DNA of 6,147 bases from an uncultured Oscillospiraceae bacterium (GTDB taxonomy: Bacteria; Bacillota; Clostridia; Oscillospirales; Oscillospiraceae), in NCBI GenBank assembly GCA_934515035.1, contig CAKSXP010000114.1, positions 1 through 6,147 on the forward strand, in the 5' to 3' direction. Shown here in pieces: positions 1-5,872 of this stretch. Both the position numbers and the translations under genes were made by a program. How positions within the stretch are numbered: position 1 is the first letter of the stretch; the number at the start of each line of letters is the position of its first letter. The notes beneath the pieces were generated by a model that saw only the letters and a list, made by a program, of their open reading frames with translations, searched no databases and was not told where the DNA came from.

Positions 1-1
1 G

Positions 2-148
2 CTCTATACTGCGATCACCAGAGCGAGAGAGCTCCTGATAGTCGTCGGCAGCGAGGAAGTCTTAAACCAGATGATAGATAATCATAAGCAGGCCGGCAGA
101 TACAGCGCTCTGCGCGCCAGACTGGCGGCGTTCAATGAAAGCACGTGA
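2..148 (+). CDS. recD2: RecD2-like SF1B DNA helicase, C-terminal end only (5' truncated by window edge)
   Basis: The frame opening at base 2 reads LYTAITRARELLIVVG and ends at TGA 146-148, giving 48 residues. The YTAITRA block is helicase motif VI of superfamily 1 enzymes, in the form seen at the C-terminus of RecD/RecD2 and TraA-like helicases, which move 5' to 3' on DNA and act in repair and recombination. The arginine in TRAR would be the finger contacting ATP. The tail after the motif (SEEVLNQMID, then a basic stretch RYSALRARLAAF) resembles the end of RecD2, where a short helix follows the last helicase strand. comF starts 30 bases downstream on the same strand, so the two may be cotranscribed. 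The body of the gene lies outside the window. UvrD/PcrA-type helicases share a similar motif, so the assignment to RecD2 rather than another SF1 helicase is probable, not certain. Confidence 0.72.
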   Translation, partial: LYTAITRARELLIVVGSEEVLNQMIDNHKQAGRYSALRARLAAFNEST

Positions 149-167
149 TGAACTAAATCGCTGAACT

Positions 168-174
168 GAGGTGA
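168..174 (+). promoter_or_regulatory. Ribosome binding site of comF
   Basis: GAGGTGA lies four bases before the ATG at 179 and matches the anti-Shine-Dalgarno sequence well. It lies inside the 30-base gap after the recD2 stop, which fits translation from a shared message. No promoter is visible in that gap. Confidence 0.7.
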
Positions 175-178
175 GGTA

Positions 179-832
179 ATGGGGATACTGTCCAATATTC
201 TGGATCTTCTTTTTCCTCCGCGCTGCGTTTTCTGCCACAGGTTTCTGAAAAACGGCAGTTCGGAACAGATTTGTTCAGAGTGCAGCTCTTCTCTGCCGCA
301 CACAAGCAATGGCGGCCGTCAAAAGGGCGACTTTTTTGACTTCTGCGTCTCCCCGCTGTATTATGAAGACGATGTTCGAAAATCCATCCACCGTTTCAAG
401 TTTGGCGAGTGCACCGGCTACGCCGGGACCTATGGCAAACTTATTGCCGAATGCATCAGGGAAAACGTGGACGAAAAGTATGACCTTATAACCTGGGCGC
501 CGATTTCAAGGAAACGTCTGAAAAGCCGTGGATATGACCAGTCAATGCTCATCGCCATGGCAGCAGCGATCGAACTTGACGATGTTGCCGTGGAAACGCT
601 CCGGAAACGTGATGTTCCGGCACAATCCTCCCTCGGCGGAGAAGCGCAGCGACGCGCCAACATCGCCGGTGCATATACGGTGATCGACCCGGAACTGGTC
701 GAGGGAAAAACCATTCTTCTGATCGACGATGTGATAACCACCGGCGCAACGCTGTCCGAATGCTCACGAATGCTGAGAATGTCAGGCGCAAACAGGATCA
801 TATGTGCGTCCGTTGCACGTGCGCATGACTGA
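179..832 (+). CDS. comF: ComF family phosphoribosyltransferase-like protein (competence/DNA uptake)
   Basis: This 217-residue protein has the full ComF/GntX layout. After a short hydrophobic start (LFPPRCVFC) comes a four-cysteine zinc site, CxxC at 16/19 and CxxC at 32/35. The middle contains the family blocks around RFKFGE, RLKSRGYDQ and a Q-S-L...R-x-N-I-x-G-A stretch. A type I phosphoribosyltransferase PRPP loop follows, LLIDDVITTGATL at 180-192, with the acidic pair D183/D184. Length is normal for the family. In Bacillus and related bacteria ComF is a cytosolic factor needed for import of transforming DNA, where it works with the ComFA helicase and DprA; in many non-competent species its role is unclear. 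ComFA and comEA/comEC are absent here. The start is fixed by the Shine-Dalgarno site at 168-174. The gene sits between recD2 and mreB on the same strand, and a DNA-processing role would suit its upstream neighbour. Confidence 0.93.
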   Translation: MGILSNILDLLFPPRCVFCHRFLKNGSSEQICSECSSSLPHTSNGGRQKGDFFDFCVSPLYYEDDVRKSIHRFKFGECTGYAGTYGKLIAECIRENVDEKYDLITWAPISRKRLKSRGYDQSMLIAMAAAIELDDVAVETLRKRDVPAQSSLGGEAQRRANIAGAYTVIDPELVEGKTILLIDDVITTGATLSECSRMLRMSGANRIICASVARAHD

Positions 833-970
833 TTTTCAGGATTAACGTCCATGATTGATTTTAGAGCCCGGTTTTGGAACATACGGGTCTTGTCCAGCCG
901 GGGATGATCAGCTGAAGAAAAGTTTATTGCGGCGATCTTTGATTTGCCGCATATCTTAGAAGGAGAAAGT
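833..970 (+). other. comF-mreB intergenic leader, no convincing promoter
   Basis: The 138 bases between comF and mreB contain no gene-like frame and no hairpin followed by a T run. A possible -35 (TTGATT, 855-860) lacks a good -10 at normal distance. One hairpin is visible near the 3' end: TGCGGC at 928-933 pairs with GCCGCA at 946-951 around a 12-base loop, ending nine bases before the AAGGAG of mreB. It could be a leader element or chance. The length leaves room for a separate mreB promoter that I cannot identify. Confidence 0.4.
960..966 (+). promoter_or_regulatory. Ribosome binding site that sets the mreB start
   Basis: AAGGAGA ends four bases before ATG 971. The open frame extends upstream to a TTG at 944, but that start has no Shine-Dalgarno site in front of it and would place this site inside the coding region. 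Starting at 971 also gives MVFFERDIAIDLGT, which matches the usual MreB N-terminus. Confidence 0.85.
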
Positions 971-2002
971 ATGGTCTTTTTTGAAAGAGATATTGCAATA
1001 GATCTGGGAACGGCAATGACGCTTTTCTACGTTCGCGGAAAGGGCATAGCCCTGCGCGAGCCGACGGTCGTCGCTGTCGATAAGCAAACCGGCAGGCTTC
1101 TGAAAGTCGGCGAGGACGCGCAGAAAATGCTCGGCCGCACACCTGCCAATATCGTTGCCGTCCATCCCATCGCAAACGGAGTTATATCCGATTATGACAT
1201 GACATCCGCGATGCTCAAGGAGCTTATCTCCAAGATAACTTCTTTCAGCTTCTTTAAGCCGCGCGTTATAGTTTGCGTTCCGAGCAGTATAACCGGCGTC
1301 GAAGAAAGAGCCATCATCGATGCAAGCATTGAAGCGGGCGCAAGAAAGGTATATCTTCTCGAGAAATCAGTTGCCGTTGCCATGGGCGCCGGCCTTGATA
1401 TTTCCAAGCCGGACGGACATATGGTGATCGACATCGGCGCCGGCACAACAGAGATTGCCGTCGTCTCACTTGGCGGAGTCGTTGAATGCGAATCCATAAA
1501 GTATGCCGGAAACGAGTTTGACGACGCGATCATCAAATATATCCGCAGAAAGCACAATCTTCTTATCGGAAGCCGCACCGCGGAGGAACTGAAGCTCAGT
1601 ATCGGCTGTGTTTATCCGCAGGACGAAGTCAGCTATGAAGAGGTCAAGGGACGTTGTCTCATGACCGGGCTCCCGCGTTCGGTGAACATAAGCTCAAATG
1701 ACATGATCGAAGCGCTGGAGGAGCCTTCCGCCCGCATTCTCGAAACGCTGCACCTTGTTCTGGAGCGCACACCGCCGGAGCTGATCGCCGATATTTCCGA
1801 AAACGGCATCGTAATGTCGGGCGGAGGCAGCCTCATTCAGGGCTTGGACAGACTCGTGCAAAGCAAAACCGGGATCACTACGACTATCGTTGATGACGCC
1901 GTATCCTGCGCAGCATACGGTGCGGGAAAAATGCTTCAGAAGCTGGGCGATATGCAGGACGGCATGATAAACCTTGCCCGTCGCAGACAGATGAAAGGCT
2001 AA
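971..2002 (+). CDS. mreB: MreB/Mbl family actin-like rod-shape protein, with atypical catalytic site
   Basis: The 343-residue product is collinear with bacterial MreB. Visible elements are the phosphate-1 loop (DLGTA, 11-15), the core strand and loop at 93-104 (a hydrophobic SFFKPRV stretch where MreB has its membrane-insertion loop), phosphate-2 (VIDIGAGTTE, 152-161), the RTAEELK block (202-208), the TPPEL block and the adenosine loop MSGGGSL (282-288). MreB and Mbl form membrane-bound ATP filaments that guide lateral wall synthesis. Three core positions depart from the usual consensus as I recall it: M16 where DLGTAN has Asn, K132 in LLEKSVA where canonical MreB has Glu (LIEEPMA; the residue equivalent to actin Q137), and A157 in DIGAGT instead of DIGGGT. 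These suggest altered or slow ATP hydrolysis. No mreC or mreD follows, so this may be a stand-alone Mbl/MreBH-type paralogue. It ends in a basic tail (ARRRQMKG) and the gene is closed by the terminator at 2019-2051. Confidence 0.92.
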   Translation: MVFFERDIAIDLGTAMTLFYVRGKGIALREPTVVAVDKQTGRLLKVGEDAQKMLGRTPANIVAVHPIANGVISDYDMTSAMLKELISKITSFSFFKPRVIVCVPSSITGVEERAIIDASIEAGARKVYLLEKSVAVAMGAGLDISKPDGHMVIDIGAGTTEIAVVSLGGVVECESIKYAGNEFDDAIIKYIRRKHNLLIGSRTAEELKLSIGCVYPQDEVSYEEVKGRCLMTGLPRSVNISSNDMIEALEEPSARILETLHLVLERTPPELIADISENGIVMSGGGSLIQGLDRLVQSKTGITTTIVDDAVSCAAYGAGKMLQKLGDMQDGMINLARRRQMKG

Positions 2003-2018
2003 AGTAACACTACAGCAA

Positions 2019-2051
2019 AAAAATCAGAGAGCATTCTGCTCTCTGATTTTT
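2019..2051. terminator. Bidirectional intrinsic terminator between mreB and the hydrolase gene
   Basis: A perfect 14-bp inverted repeat, AAAAATCAGAGAGC at 2019-2032 and its complement at 2038-2051, flanks the five-base loop ATTCT. The + strand reads into five Ts after the GC-bearing part of the stem. The - strand reads into the complement of the seven As at 2017-2023. It lies 17 bases after the mreB stop and 40 bases beyond the stop of the converging hydrolase gene, so it can end both transcripts. Confidence 0.9.
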
Positions 2052-2090
2052 CTTTATGCCGCTTGGGACCTATGAAGCTTCTGCGATCCC

Positions 2091-3023
2091 TTATGATATT
2101 TTGCTGTTTATCCAGTCCAGAACATCATCATATACCTGCTCCCGGTTCAGCTCATTGAGCAGCTCGTGACGCCCGCCGGGATAAAGCTTCAGCGTCACAT
2201 CCGTCATACCCGCGGCAATGAATTTGCGATATGCGCGCATAACTCCGCGCTCCATCTCACCTACGGGGTCAGATTCGCCGGAAATAAAATAGACAGGCAG
2301 ATTCTTTTTCATACGGGCAAGATTTCTTCTGCTGCCGATAAATTCGATGCCTCCCATCATGTCTCTGAAGAGACCGGCCGTGGCTATAAAGCCGCAGAAT
2401 TCATCGGCCACATACTTATCGACCTGCTCTTCATCGCTGCTGAGCCAGTCATAAGCGGTGTTTGGGTGGGCAATACCGTCGTTATAGCCGCCAAAGGCCA
2501 TCTTATCCAGGAACTTGCTTCTGTATGATGCGCCGTGCTTTTTGACTTCATACTCCGCCAGCAGTTTGCCGGTTCTGACAACGGCGGGCGATTGCTGACC
2601 GGTCCCGCTAAGCACGACCGCGTCGATGCCGGTCCTCCAATTGATCATATATGTGCGGGTCAGAAAGCTTCCCATGCTGTGTCCAAACAGCACATATGGC
2701 AGATCAGGACGCTTCTCTTTCTTCAGCCCGGTCAATTTGCGCATATCCGCACAGGCGGTCTGCCATCCGCCGTTTTCCCCGAAATATCCAAGCTCGGACT
2801 CGTTCCGCGCGGTCCTTCCGTGCCCGATATGGTCATTGCCAACGCAGATAAAACCTTTTCCCGCAAGAAACTTTGCAAAGTCGTCATAACGCGCTATATG
2901 CTCCGCTATGCCGTGCGCTATCTGGACAATTCCGCGTATATCTCCGTCCGGGATCCATTCACGGACATACACTTCGTTTTGTCCGTTGGCTGATGCAAAA
3001 GAGAATTCATTCAAAGAAGGCAT
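2091..3023 (-). CDS. Alpha/beta hydrolase, monoacylglycerol lipase / lysophospholipase-like (Hydrolase_4, S33)
   Basis: The 310-residue protein has a complete catalytic set: an oxyanion motif HGIAEH (H37-G38), the nucleophile elbow GHSMGS with Ser116, Asp252 in SGESDPVG and His286 in GGRHE. Between Ser116 and Asp252 lies a cap region of about 80 residues (near 145-230) that would form the substrate lid. The N-terminal pattern with HG, a YDDFA helix, the strand FICVGNDHIGHG and then GHSMG is that of monoacylglycerol lipases and lysophospholipase L2 (PldB-like). These release a fatty acid from monoglycerides or lysolipids. No signal peptide or membrane segment is seen, so the enzyme is probably cytosolic. 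The start is supported by AAAGAGGTGG seven bases upstream (3031-3040) and a good promoter further out. It is divergent from glpK, which would use the glycerol released. The exact substrate cannot be read from sequence; another ester is possible. Confidence 0.88.
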   Translation of the reverse strand: MPSLNEFSFASANGQNEVYVREWIPDGDIRGIVQIAHGIAEHIARYDDFAKFLAGKGFICVGNDHIGHGRTARNESELGYFGENGGWQTACADMRKLTGLKKEKRPDLPYVLFGHSMGSFLTRTYMINWRTGIDAVVLSGTGQQSPAVVRTGKLLAEYEVKKHGASYRSKFLDKMAFGGYNDGIAHPNTAYDWLSSDEEQVDKYVADEFCGFIATAGLFRDMMGGIEFIGSRRNLARMKKNLPVYFISGESDPVGEMERGVMRAYRKFIAAGMTDVTLKLYPGGRHELLNELNREQVYDDVLDWINSKIS

Positions 3024-3030
3024 TTAAAAG

Positions 3031-3040
3031 CCACCTCTTT
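3031..3040 (-). promoter_or_regulatory. Ribosome binding site of the hydrolase gene
   Basis: Read on the - strand the sequence is AAAGAGGTGG, a near-complete Shine-Dalgarno match seven bases before the ATG at 3023-3021. It supports this start codon. Confidence 0.75.
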
Positions 3041-3065
3041 CATGTTAATATACTACTAATATAAC
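3038..3065 (+). promoter_or_regulatory. Weak candidate promoter of glpK
   Basis: TATAAC at 3060-3065 matches five of six -10 bases. The only upstream partner is TTTCAT (3038-3043, spacing 16), a poor -35, so activation by a regulator would be expected if this is used. A start near 3072 would give a leader of roughly 39 bases. I found no clear CcpA cre site in the intergenic region. Confidence 0.3.
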
Positions 3066-3087
3066 TCATTATTTTTCTTCAAGTCAA
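3058..3087 (-). promoter_or_regulatory. Sigma-A-type promoter of the hydrolase gene
   Basis: On the - strand, TTGACT (3087-3082) is separated by 18 bases from TATATT (3063-3058); each box matches five of six consensus bases. The expected transcription start is near 3051, giving a leader of about 28 bases that contains the Shine-Dalgarno site. The -10 box overlaps a weaker candidate -10 for glpK on the other strand. Confidence 0.6.
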
Positions 3088-3097
3088 CTTTTCAATT

Positions 3098-3102
3098 GGA
3101 GG
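3098..3102 (+). promoter_or_regulatory. Ribosome binding site that sets the GTG start of glpK
   Basis: GGAGG stands eight bases before GTG 3111. The open frame could begin at TTG 3096, but that codon overlaps the ribosome binding site. Starting at 3111 gives [13 protein letters not shown], matching the usual GlpK N-terminus in length. ATG 3126 would remove the strand leading into the phosphate loop. Confidence 0.85.
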
Positions 3103-3110
3103 ATTCTATC

Positions 3111-4613
3111 GTGAATGGGTATGTCATGGCACTGGACCAGGGAACCACAAGCTCGCGCGCAATTATTTTTGACAACAGGGGTGAGATCGTTACCCTTGCT
3201 CAATATCCGTTTAAGCAGATATATCCGAAGCCCGGCTGGGTGGAACACGACCCGATGACGATACTCGACAGTCAGATCCATGCGATGGGAGAAGCGTTTG
3301 AGAAAAGCGGCCTGTCTCCGACTGATATCGCCGGGATAGGCATAACCAATCAGCGTGAAACGACCATAGTGTGGAACAGGACCACCGGCAAACCGATCTA
3401 TAACGCCATAGTATGGCAGTGCCGCAGAACTGCCGGGATCTGTGACGAGCTTACGGCTGACGGTATGGGAGCGTATATTCGCGACAAGACCGGGCTTCTT
3501 ATCGACGCCTATTTTTCCGGCACCAAGATCAAATGGATACTCGATAATGTTTCCGGAGCAAGGGAACAGGCGGAAAGGGGAGAGCTTCTTTTCGGAACTG
3601 TTGACAGCTGGCTTATCTGGAATCTCACAGGCGGAAAAGTCCATGTTTCAGATTATTCCAACGCCTCCAGGACCATGTTGTTTGATATAGACTCGCTGTG
3701 TTGGGACGAGTGGCTCTGCAAGCGCCTTGGGATTCCGATGTCCATGCTGCCGGAGCCCGTACCGAACTCCGCGGAATATGGCTGGGTGGCCAGAAATATA
3801 ACCGGGATAGAGTCTCTGGCAGGGATCCCCATATGCGGTTCGGCAGGTGATCAGGCGGCGGCCCTTCTGGGGCAGGGCTGCGTTGAGATCGGTCAGGCAA
3901 AGAATACATACGGTACCGGCTGCTTCACTCTCATGAACGCGGGCGAAAAGTCCGTTCGCTCCGTATCCGGCCTGGTAACGAGCGTAGCCTGGTCAGCAAA
4001 CGGAAAGACAACTTATGCCCTTGAGGGAAGCGTTTTCAACGCCGGTTCTTCGATACAGTGGCTGCGCGATGAGCTTGGTATCATCAACACCGCACATGAA
4101 TGTGACGTGCTGGCAGAAAGCGTACCGGACAACGGCGGAGTTTATCTGGTTTCGGCCTTTACGGGGCTGGGTGCTCCGCACTGGGACATGTATGCACGGG
4201 GCGCGATACTCGGTCTGACGAGAGGAAGCACAAAAGCTCACCTTGCGAGAGCCGCGCTCGAAGGGATAGCCTTTCAGGTACGGGATCTGCTCGACTGCAT
4301 GGAAACCGACTCCGGAAGCCGTCTCTCTGTCCTCCGCGTTGACGGCGGCGCTTCCGTAAGCACATTCATGATGCAGTTTCAGGCTGACATGCTCAAGCGC
4401 CCCATAGACCGCCCATGCATGGTCGAGACGACCGCCTTTGGCGCAGCGTTTCTGGCGGGGCTGGCATCGGGTGTATGGTCAGATATTTCGGAAATCGCAA
4501 ATCTGAGGGTTTCGGAGCGGATATTTGAGCCTCGGATGCCGGACGAAGCCCGGGAAGAGCTCCTGGCCGGATGGAGAAAAGCGGTCTCAAGAGCTCAGAA
4601 ATGGGCAGACTGA
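3111..4613 (+). CDS. glpK: Glycerol kinase
   Basis: The 500-residue enzyme phosphorylates glycerol with ATP to sn-glycerol-3-phosphate in the cytosol, trapping glycerol for lipid synthesis or catabolism. It is a full-length FGGY kinase and collinear with E. coli GlpK. Landmarks are the phosphate loop DQGTTSSR (9-16), glycerol contacts R82-E83 in TNQRET, W102 and Y134, the FGGY signature beginning YFSGTKIKW at 134, the catalytic base D247 in GSAGDQ, the TYGTGCF block, [10 protein letters not shown], and the nucleotide-site motif RVDGGAS near the C-terminus. The segment before D247 (residues 215-246) contains no histidine, whereas typical Firmicute GlpK has there the His phosphorylated by PTS HPr. 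The residue before the IPI strand is Gly238, where E. coli has the Arg that binds fructose-1,6-bisphosphate. Neither known regulatory handle is therefore apparent. No glpF, glpD or glpO is present; the divergent neighbour is a lipase-like hydrolase. The last 19 bases overlap the end of cca on the other strand. Confidence 0.97.
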   Translation: MNGYVMALDQGTTSSRAIIFDNRGEIVTLAQYPFKQIYPKPGWVEHDPMTILDSQIHAMGEAFEKSGLSPTDIAGIGITNQRETTIVWNRTTGKPIYNAIVWQCRRTAGICDELTADGMGAYIRDKTGLLIDAYFSGTKIKWILDNVSGAREQAERGELLFGTVDSWLIWNLTGGKVHVSDYSNASRTMLFDIDSLCWDEWLCKRLGIPMSMLPEPVPNSAEYGWVARNITGIESLAGIPICGSAGDQAAALLGQGCVEIGQAKNTYGTGCFTLMNAGEKSVRSVSGLVTSVAWSANGKTTYALEGSVFNAGSSIQWLRDELGIINTAHECDVLAESVPDNGGVYLVSAFTGLGAPHWDMYARGAILGLTRGSTKAHLARAALEGIAFQVRDLLDCMETDSGSRLSVLRVDGGASVSTFMMQFQADMLKRPIDRPCMVETTAFGAAFLAGLASGVWSDISEIANLRVSERIFEPRMPDEAREELLAGWRKAVSRAQKWAD

Positions 4614-5788
4614 GATATCAGCCCAAGAAGTATCTCTTTCCTGTTATCTTCCGGAAACGCGATGACATGCTCCAGAAGCCGATCAAGCACCCGGCCAATC
4701 TCGCGGCCTTCAATCCCAACGGAGGCAATATCGTTTCCGGTGACTGCCAATTCCGAAAGCGCTGCGCATTCGCCTGATGTCAGTACGGCATCCAGCATCT
4801 TTTCATGGCCCTCACCGTACAGCACATCCATACAGGAAGCGGCGCATTTTGCCGCTTCCTTACCGTTATGTGAAATAACGCGTTTCCACTCCCGCGGGGA
4901 GCATATCTCGGCGGCTGCGGCGATGTCCGCGCCTCGGGAGGCGTTTCCGGCAGTCCTTTTATCCAGCCGCAGCCGGCGCAGAAATCCGCCCGTGTCCGTT
5001 ATGCAGCCCGCTTTAAGCAGGACCGCGCTTGCGGCGGACCAGCGAAGCACCGCATCATTCCGCAAACGACAGATACGCTGCGCCTCAACGGGCTTTCTGA
5101 GCCTGATATAAGAATCCAGAAGCCCAAGCTCAATAAGCTGGGAAAGCTTGCAGGGGGCAGTGGAGAGCAGAAGTTTTTGGACCTCATCTCTTACTCTCTC
5201 GGCGGAGAGTGAAGCGGCTTTGGGAGCGAGCGCGGCGATTGCGGAATAGGTTTTCTCTTCAATTTCAAAACCCAGCTGAGCTGAAAATCGTATCGCCCGA
5301 AACATGCGAAGCGCGTCTTCGCTGAATCTTCTTTCGGGCAGGCCTACGCATCTTATTGTTCTTCTGCGCATATCTGCTCTCCCGTCAAACGGATCAACGA
5401 TATTGCCGCGAATGTCTGCCGCGACTGCGTTTATCGTAAAGTCCCGGCGTGAAAGGTCCCCCCGGATGGTGTCAAGGAACCGTACACTGTCAGGGTGCCT
5501 GGAATCGGTATAATCCCCGTCCGAGCGGAAGGTCGTAACTTCAATAAACCGCCCCTCGGACCGGACCGTTACCGTACCATGTTTTATTCCGGTGGGTATG
5601 CTGTCCGGAAACAATCTCAGAGTTTCTTCCGGTCTTGCGGACGTACATACATCATAATCGTTTATCGCTCTGCCGACGAGCATGTCCCGCACGCATCCGC
5701 CGACGATATAAGCTTCATATCCATGCTTTTCAAGGCTGCGCAGCACTTCGGCAGCATACGGGGGTATTCTGATCGCTTTTGTTTGCAC
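4595..5788 (-). CDS. cca: CCA tRNA nucleotidyltransferase (class II)
   Basis: The 397-residue protein belongs to the class II nucleotidyltransferase family that builds or repairs the CCA end of tRNAs from CTP and ATP without a nucleic acid template. The head domain has GGCVRD (30-35), the metal-binding DxD pair D44/D46 in [11 protein letters not shown], and RRDFTINA (114-121). The neck has the nucleotide-selecting block EDALR with flanking RFS and FRAIRF (154-168) and the ERVRDEV helix (197-203). The remaining half is a helical, poorly conserved body and tail, as usual. It starts at GTG, supported by AAAGGGGTGG on the - strand (5802-5793). CC-only or A-only relatives and poly(A) polymerase share most motifs; with no second copy visible, full CCA addition is the best guess. 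It is divergent from murC with a shared promoter region, and convergent with glpK, whose coding end it overlaps by 19 bases. Confidence 0.95.
   Translation of the reverse strand: MQTKAIRIPPYAAEVLRSLEKHGYEAYIVGGCVRDMLVGRAINDYDVCTSARPEETLRLFPDSIPTGIKHGTVTVRSEGRFIEVTTFRSDGDYTDSRHPDSVRFLDTIRGDLSRRDFTINAVAADIRGNIVDPFDGRADMRRRTIRCVGLPERRFSEDALRMFRAIRFSAQLGFEIEEKTYSAIAALAPKAASLSAERVRDEVQKLLLSTAPCKLSQLIELGLLDSYIRLRKPVEAQRICRLRNDAVLRWSAASAVLLKAGCITDTGGFLRRLRLDKRTAGNASRGADIAAAAEICSPREWKRVISHNGKEAAKCAASCMDVLYGEGHEKMLDAVLTSGECAALSELAVTGNDIASVGIEGREIGRVLDRLLEHVIAFPEDNRKEILLGLISQSAHF
4612..4640 (+). terminator. Possible weak terminator of glpK
   Basis: GAGATA (4612-4617) pairs with TATCTC (4631-4636) around a 13-base loop, and is followed by TTTC. 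The stem is short and AT-rich, and it begins inside the glpK stop codon, so termination here would be inefficient at best. It is the only hairpin with following Ts that I see just after glpK. Confidence 0.22.
4835..4859. repeat. GC-rich inverted repeat inside cca
   Basis: GGAAGCGGC (4835-4843) and its exact complement (4851-4859) are separated by seven bases, making a strong 9-bp stem. Neither strand has a T run after it, so it is not a standard terminator. In cca it encodes part of a KEAAKCAAS stretch, and the repeated Ala codons alone could explain it. Confidence 0.4.
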
Positions 5789-5792
5789 CGTT

Positions 5793-5802
5793 CCACCCCT
5801 TT
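5793..5802 (-). promoter_or_regulatory. Ribosome binding site that sets the GTG start of cca
   Basis: The - strand reads AAAGGGGTGG, with AAGGGG seven bases before GTG at 5788-5786. This supports a GTG start, giving the N-terminus [12 protein letters not shown] of usual length before the GGCVRD motif. Confidence 0.7.
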
Positions 5803-5807
5803 CGCAC

Positions 5808-5836
5808 TTGTAAAATGGTATTTTAAAGATTATAAT
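5808..5836 (+). promoter_or_regulatory. murC promoter (one half of a bidirectional promoter)
   Basis: TTGTAA (5808-5813), a 17-base spacer and a consensus TATAAT (5831-5836) form a good sigma-A promoter. The predicted start near 5843 gives a leader of about 30 bases with AAGGAG at 5859-5864 before ATG 5873. The -10 box overlaps the cca -10 on the other strand by four bases. Confidence 0.72.
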
Positions 5837-5857
5837 ATGAAAAGATTTTTTTTACAA
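5829..5857 (-). promoter_or_regulatory. cca promoter (other half of the bidirectional promoter)
   Basis: On the - strand TTGTAA (5857-5852), a 17-base spacer and TATAAT (5834-5829) repeat exactly the boxes and spacing of the murC promoter. The predicted start near 5822 gives a leader of about 34 bases before GTG 5788. ATTATAAT at 5829-5836 is a perfect palindrome and supplies both -10 boxes. Confidence 0.7.
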
Positions 5858-5858
5858 C

Positions 5859-5864
5859 AAGGAG
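5859..5864 (+). promoter_or_regulatory. Ribosome binding site of murC
   Basis: AAGGAG stands eight bases before ATG 5873 and supports that start. The in-frame ATG at 5891 has no comparable site. Confidence 0.75.
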
Positions 5865-5872
5865 CAGTTACT

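Noticed and set aside
430..882. Open frame of 150 codons on the - strand opposite comF
   Set aside because: Low-complexity Ser/Arg/Ala product with no family resemblance; comF on the other strand carries all its motifs.
867..902. CCCGG...CCGGG pairing in the comF-mreB gap as a terminator
   Set aside because: Only five base pairs around a 26-base loop, with no T run after it.
944..970. Upstream TTG start extending MreB by nine residues
   Set aside because: No Shine-Dalgarno site precedes it, it would bury AAGGAG inside the gene, and the added residues do not resemble MreB.
2535..2993. Open frame of 152 codons on the + strand opposite the hydrolase gene
   Set aside because: It lies entirely within the hydrolase, whose catalytic triad is intact, and has no recognisable domain.
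3096..3110. Upstream TTG start extending GlpK by five residues
   Set aside because: The codon overlaps the ribosome binding site GGAGG; GTG 3111 is at the right distance and gives a family-typical start.
3024..3110. CcpA cre operator controlling glpK
   Set aside because: No sequence in the intergenic region matches the cre pattern with its central CG; the region has almost no CG dinucleotides.
3084..3644. Long open frame on the - strand opposite glpK (186 codons)
   Set aside because: It is antisense to a clearly conserved gene, shows no recognisable domain, and is expected from the codon pattern of the real gene.
4662..5111. Open frame of 149 codons on the + strand opposite cca
   Set aside because: Serine/arginine-rich composition with no motif, lying within the coding sequence of an intact tRNA nucleotidyltransferase.
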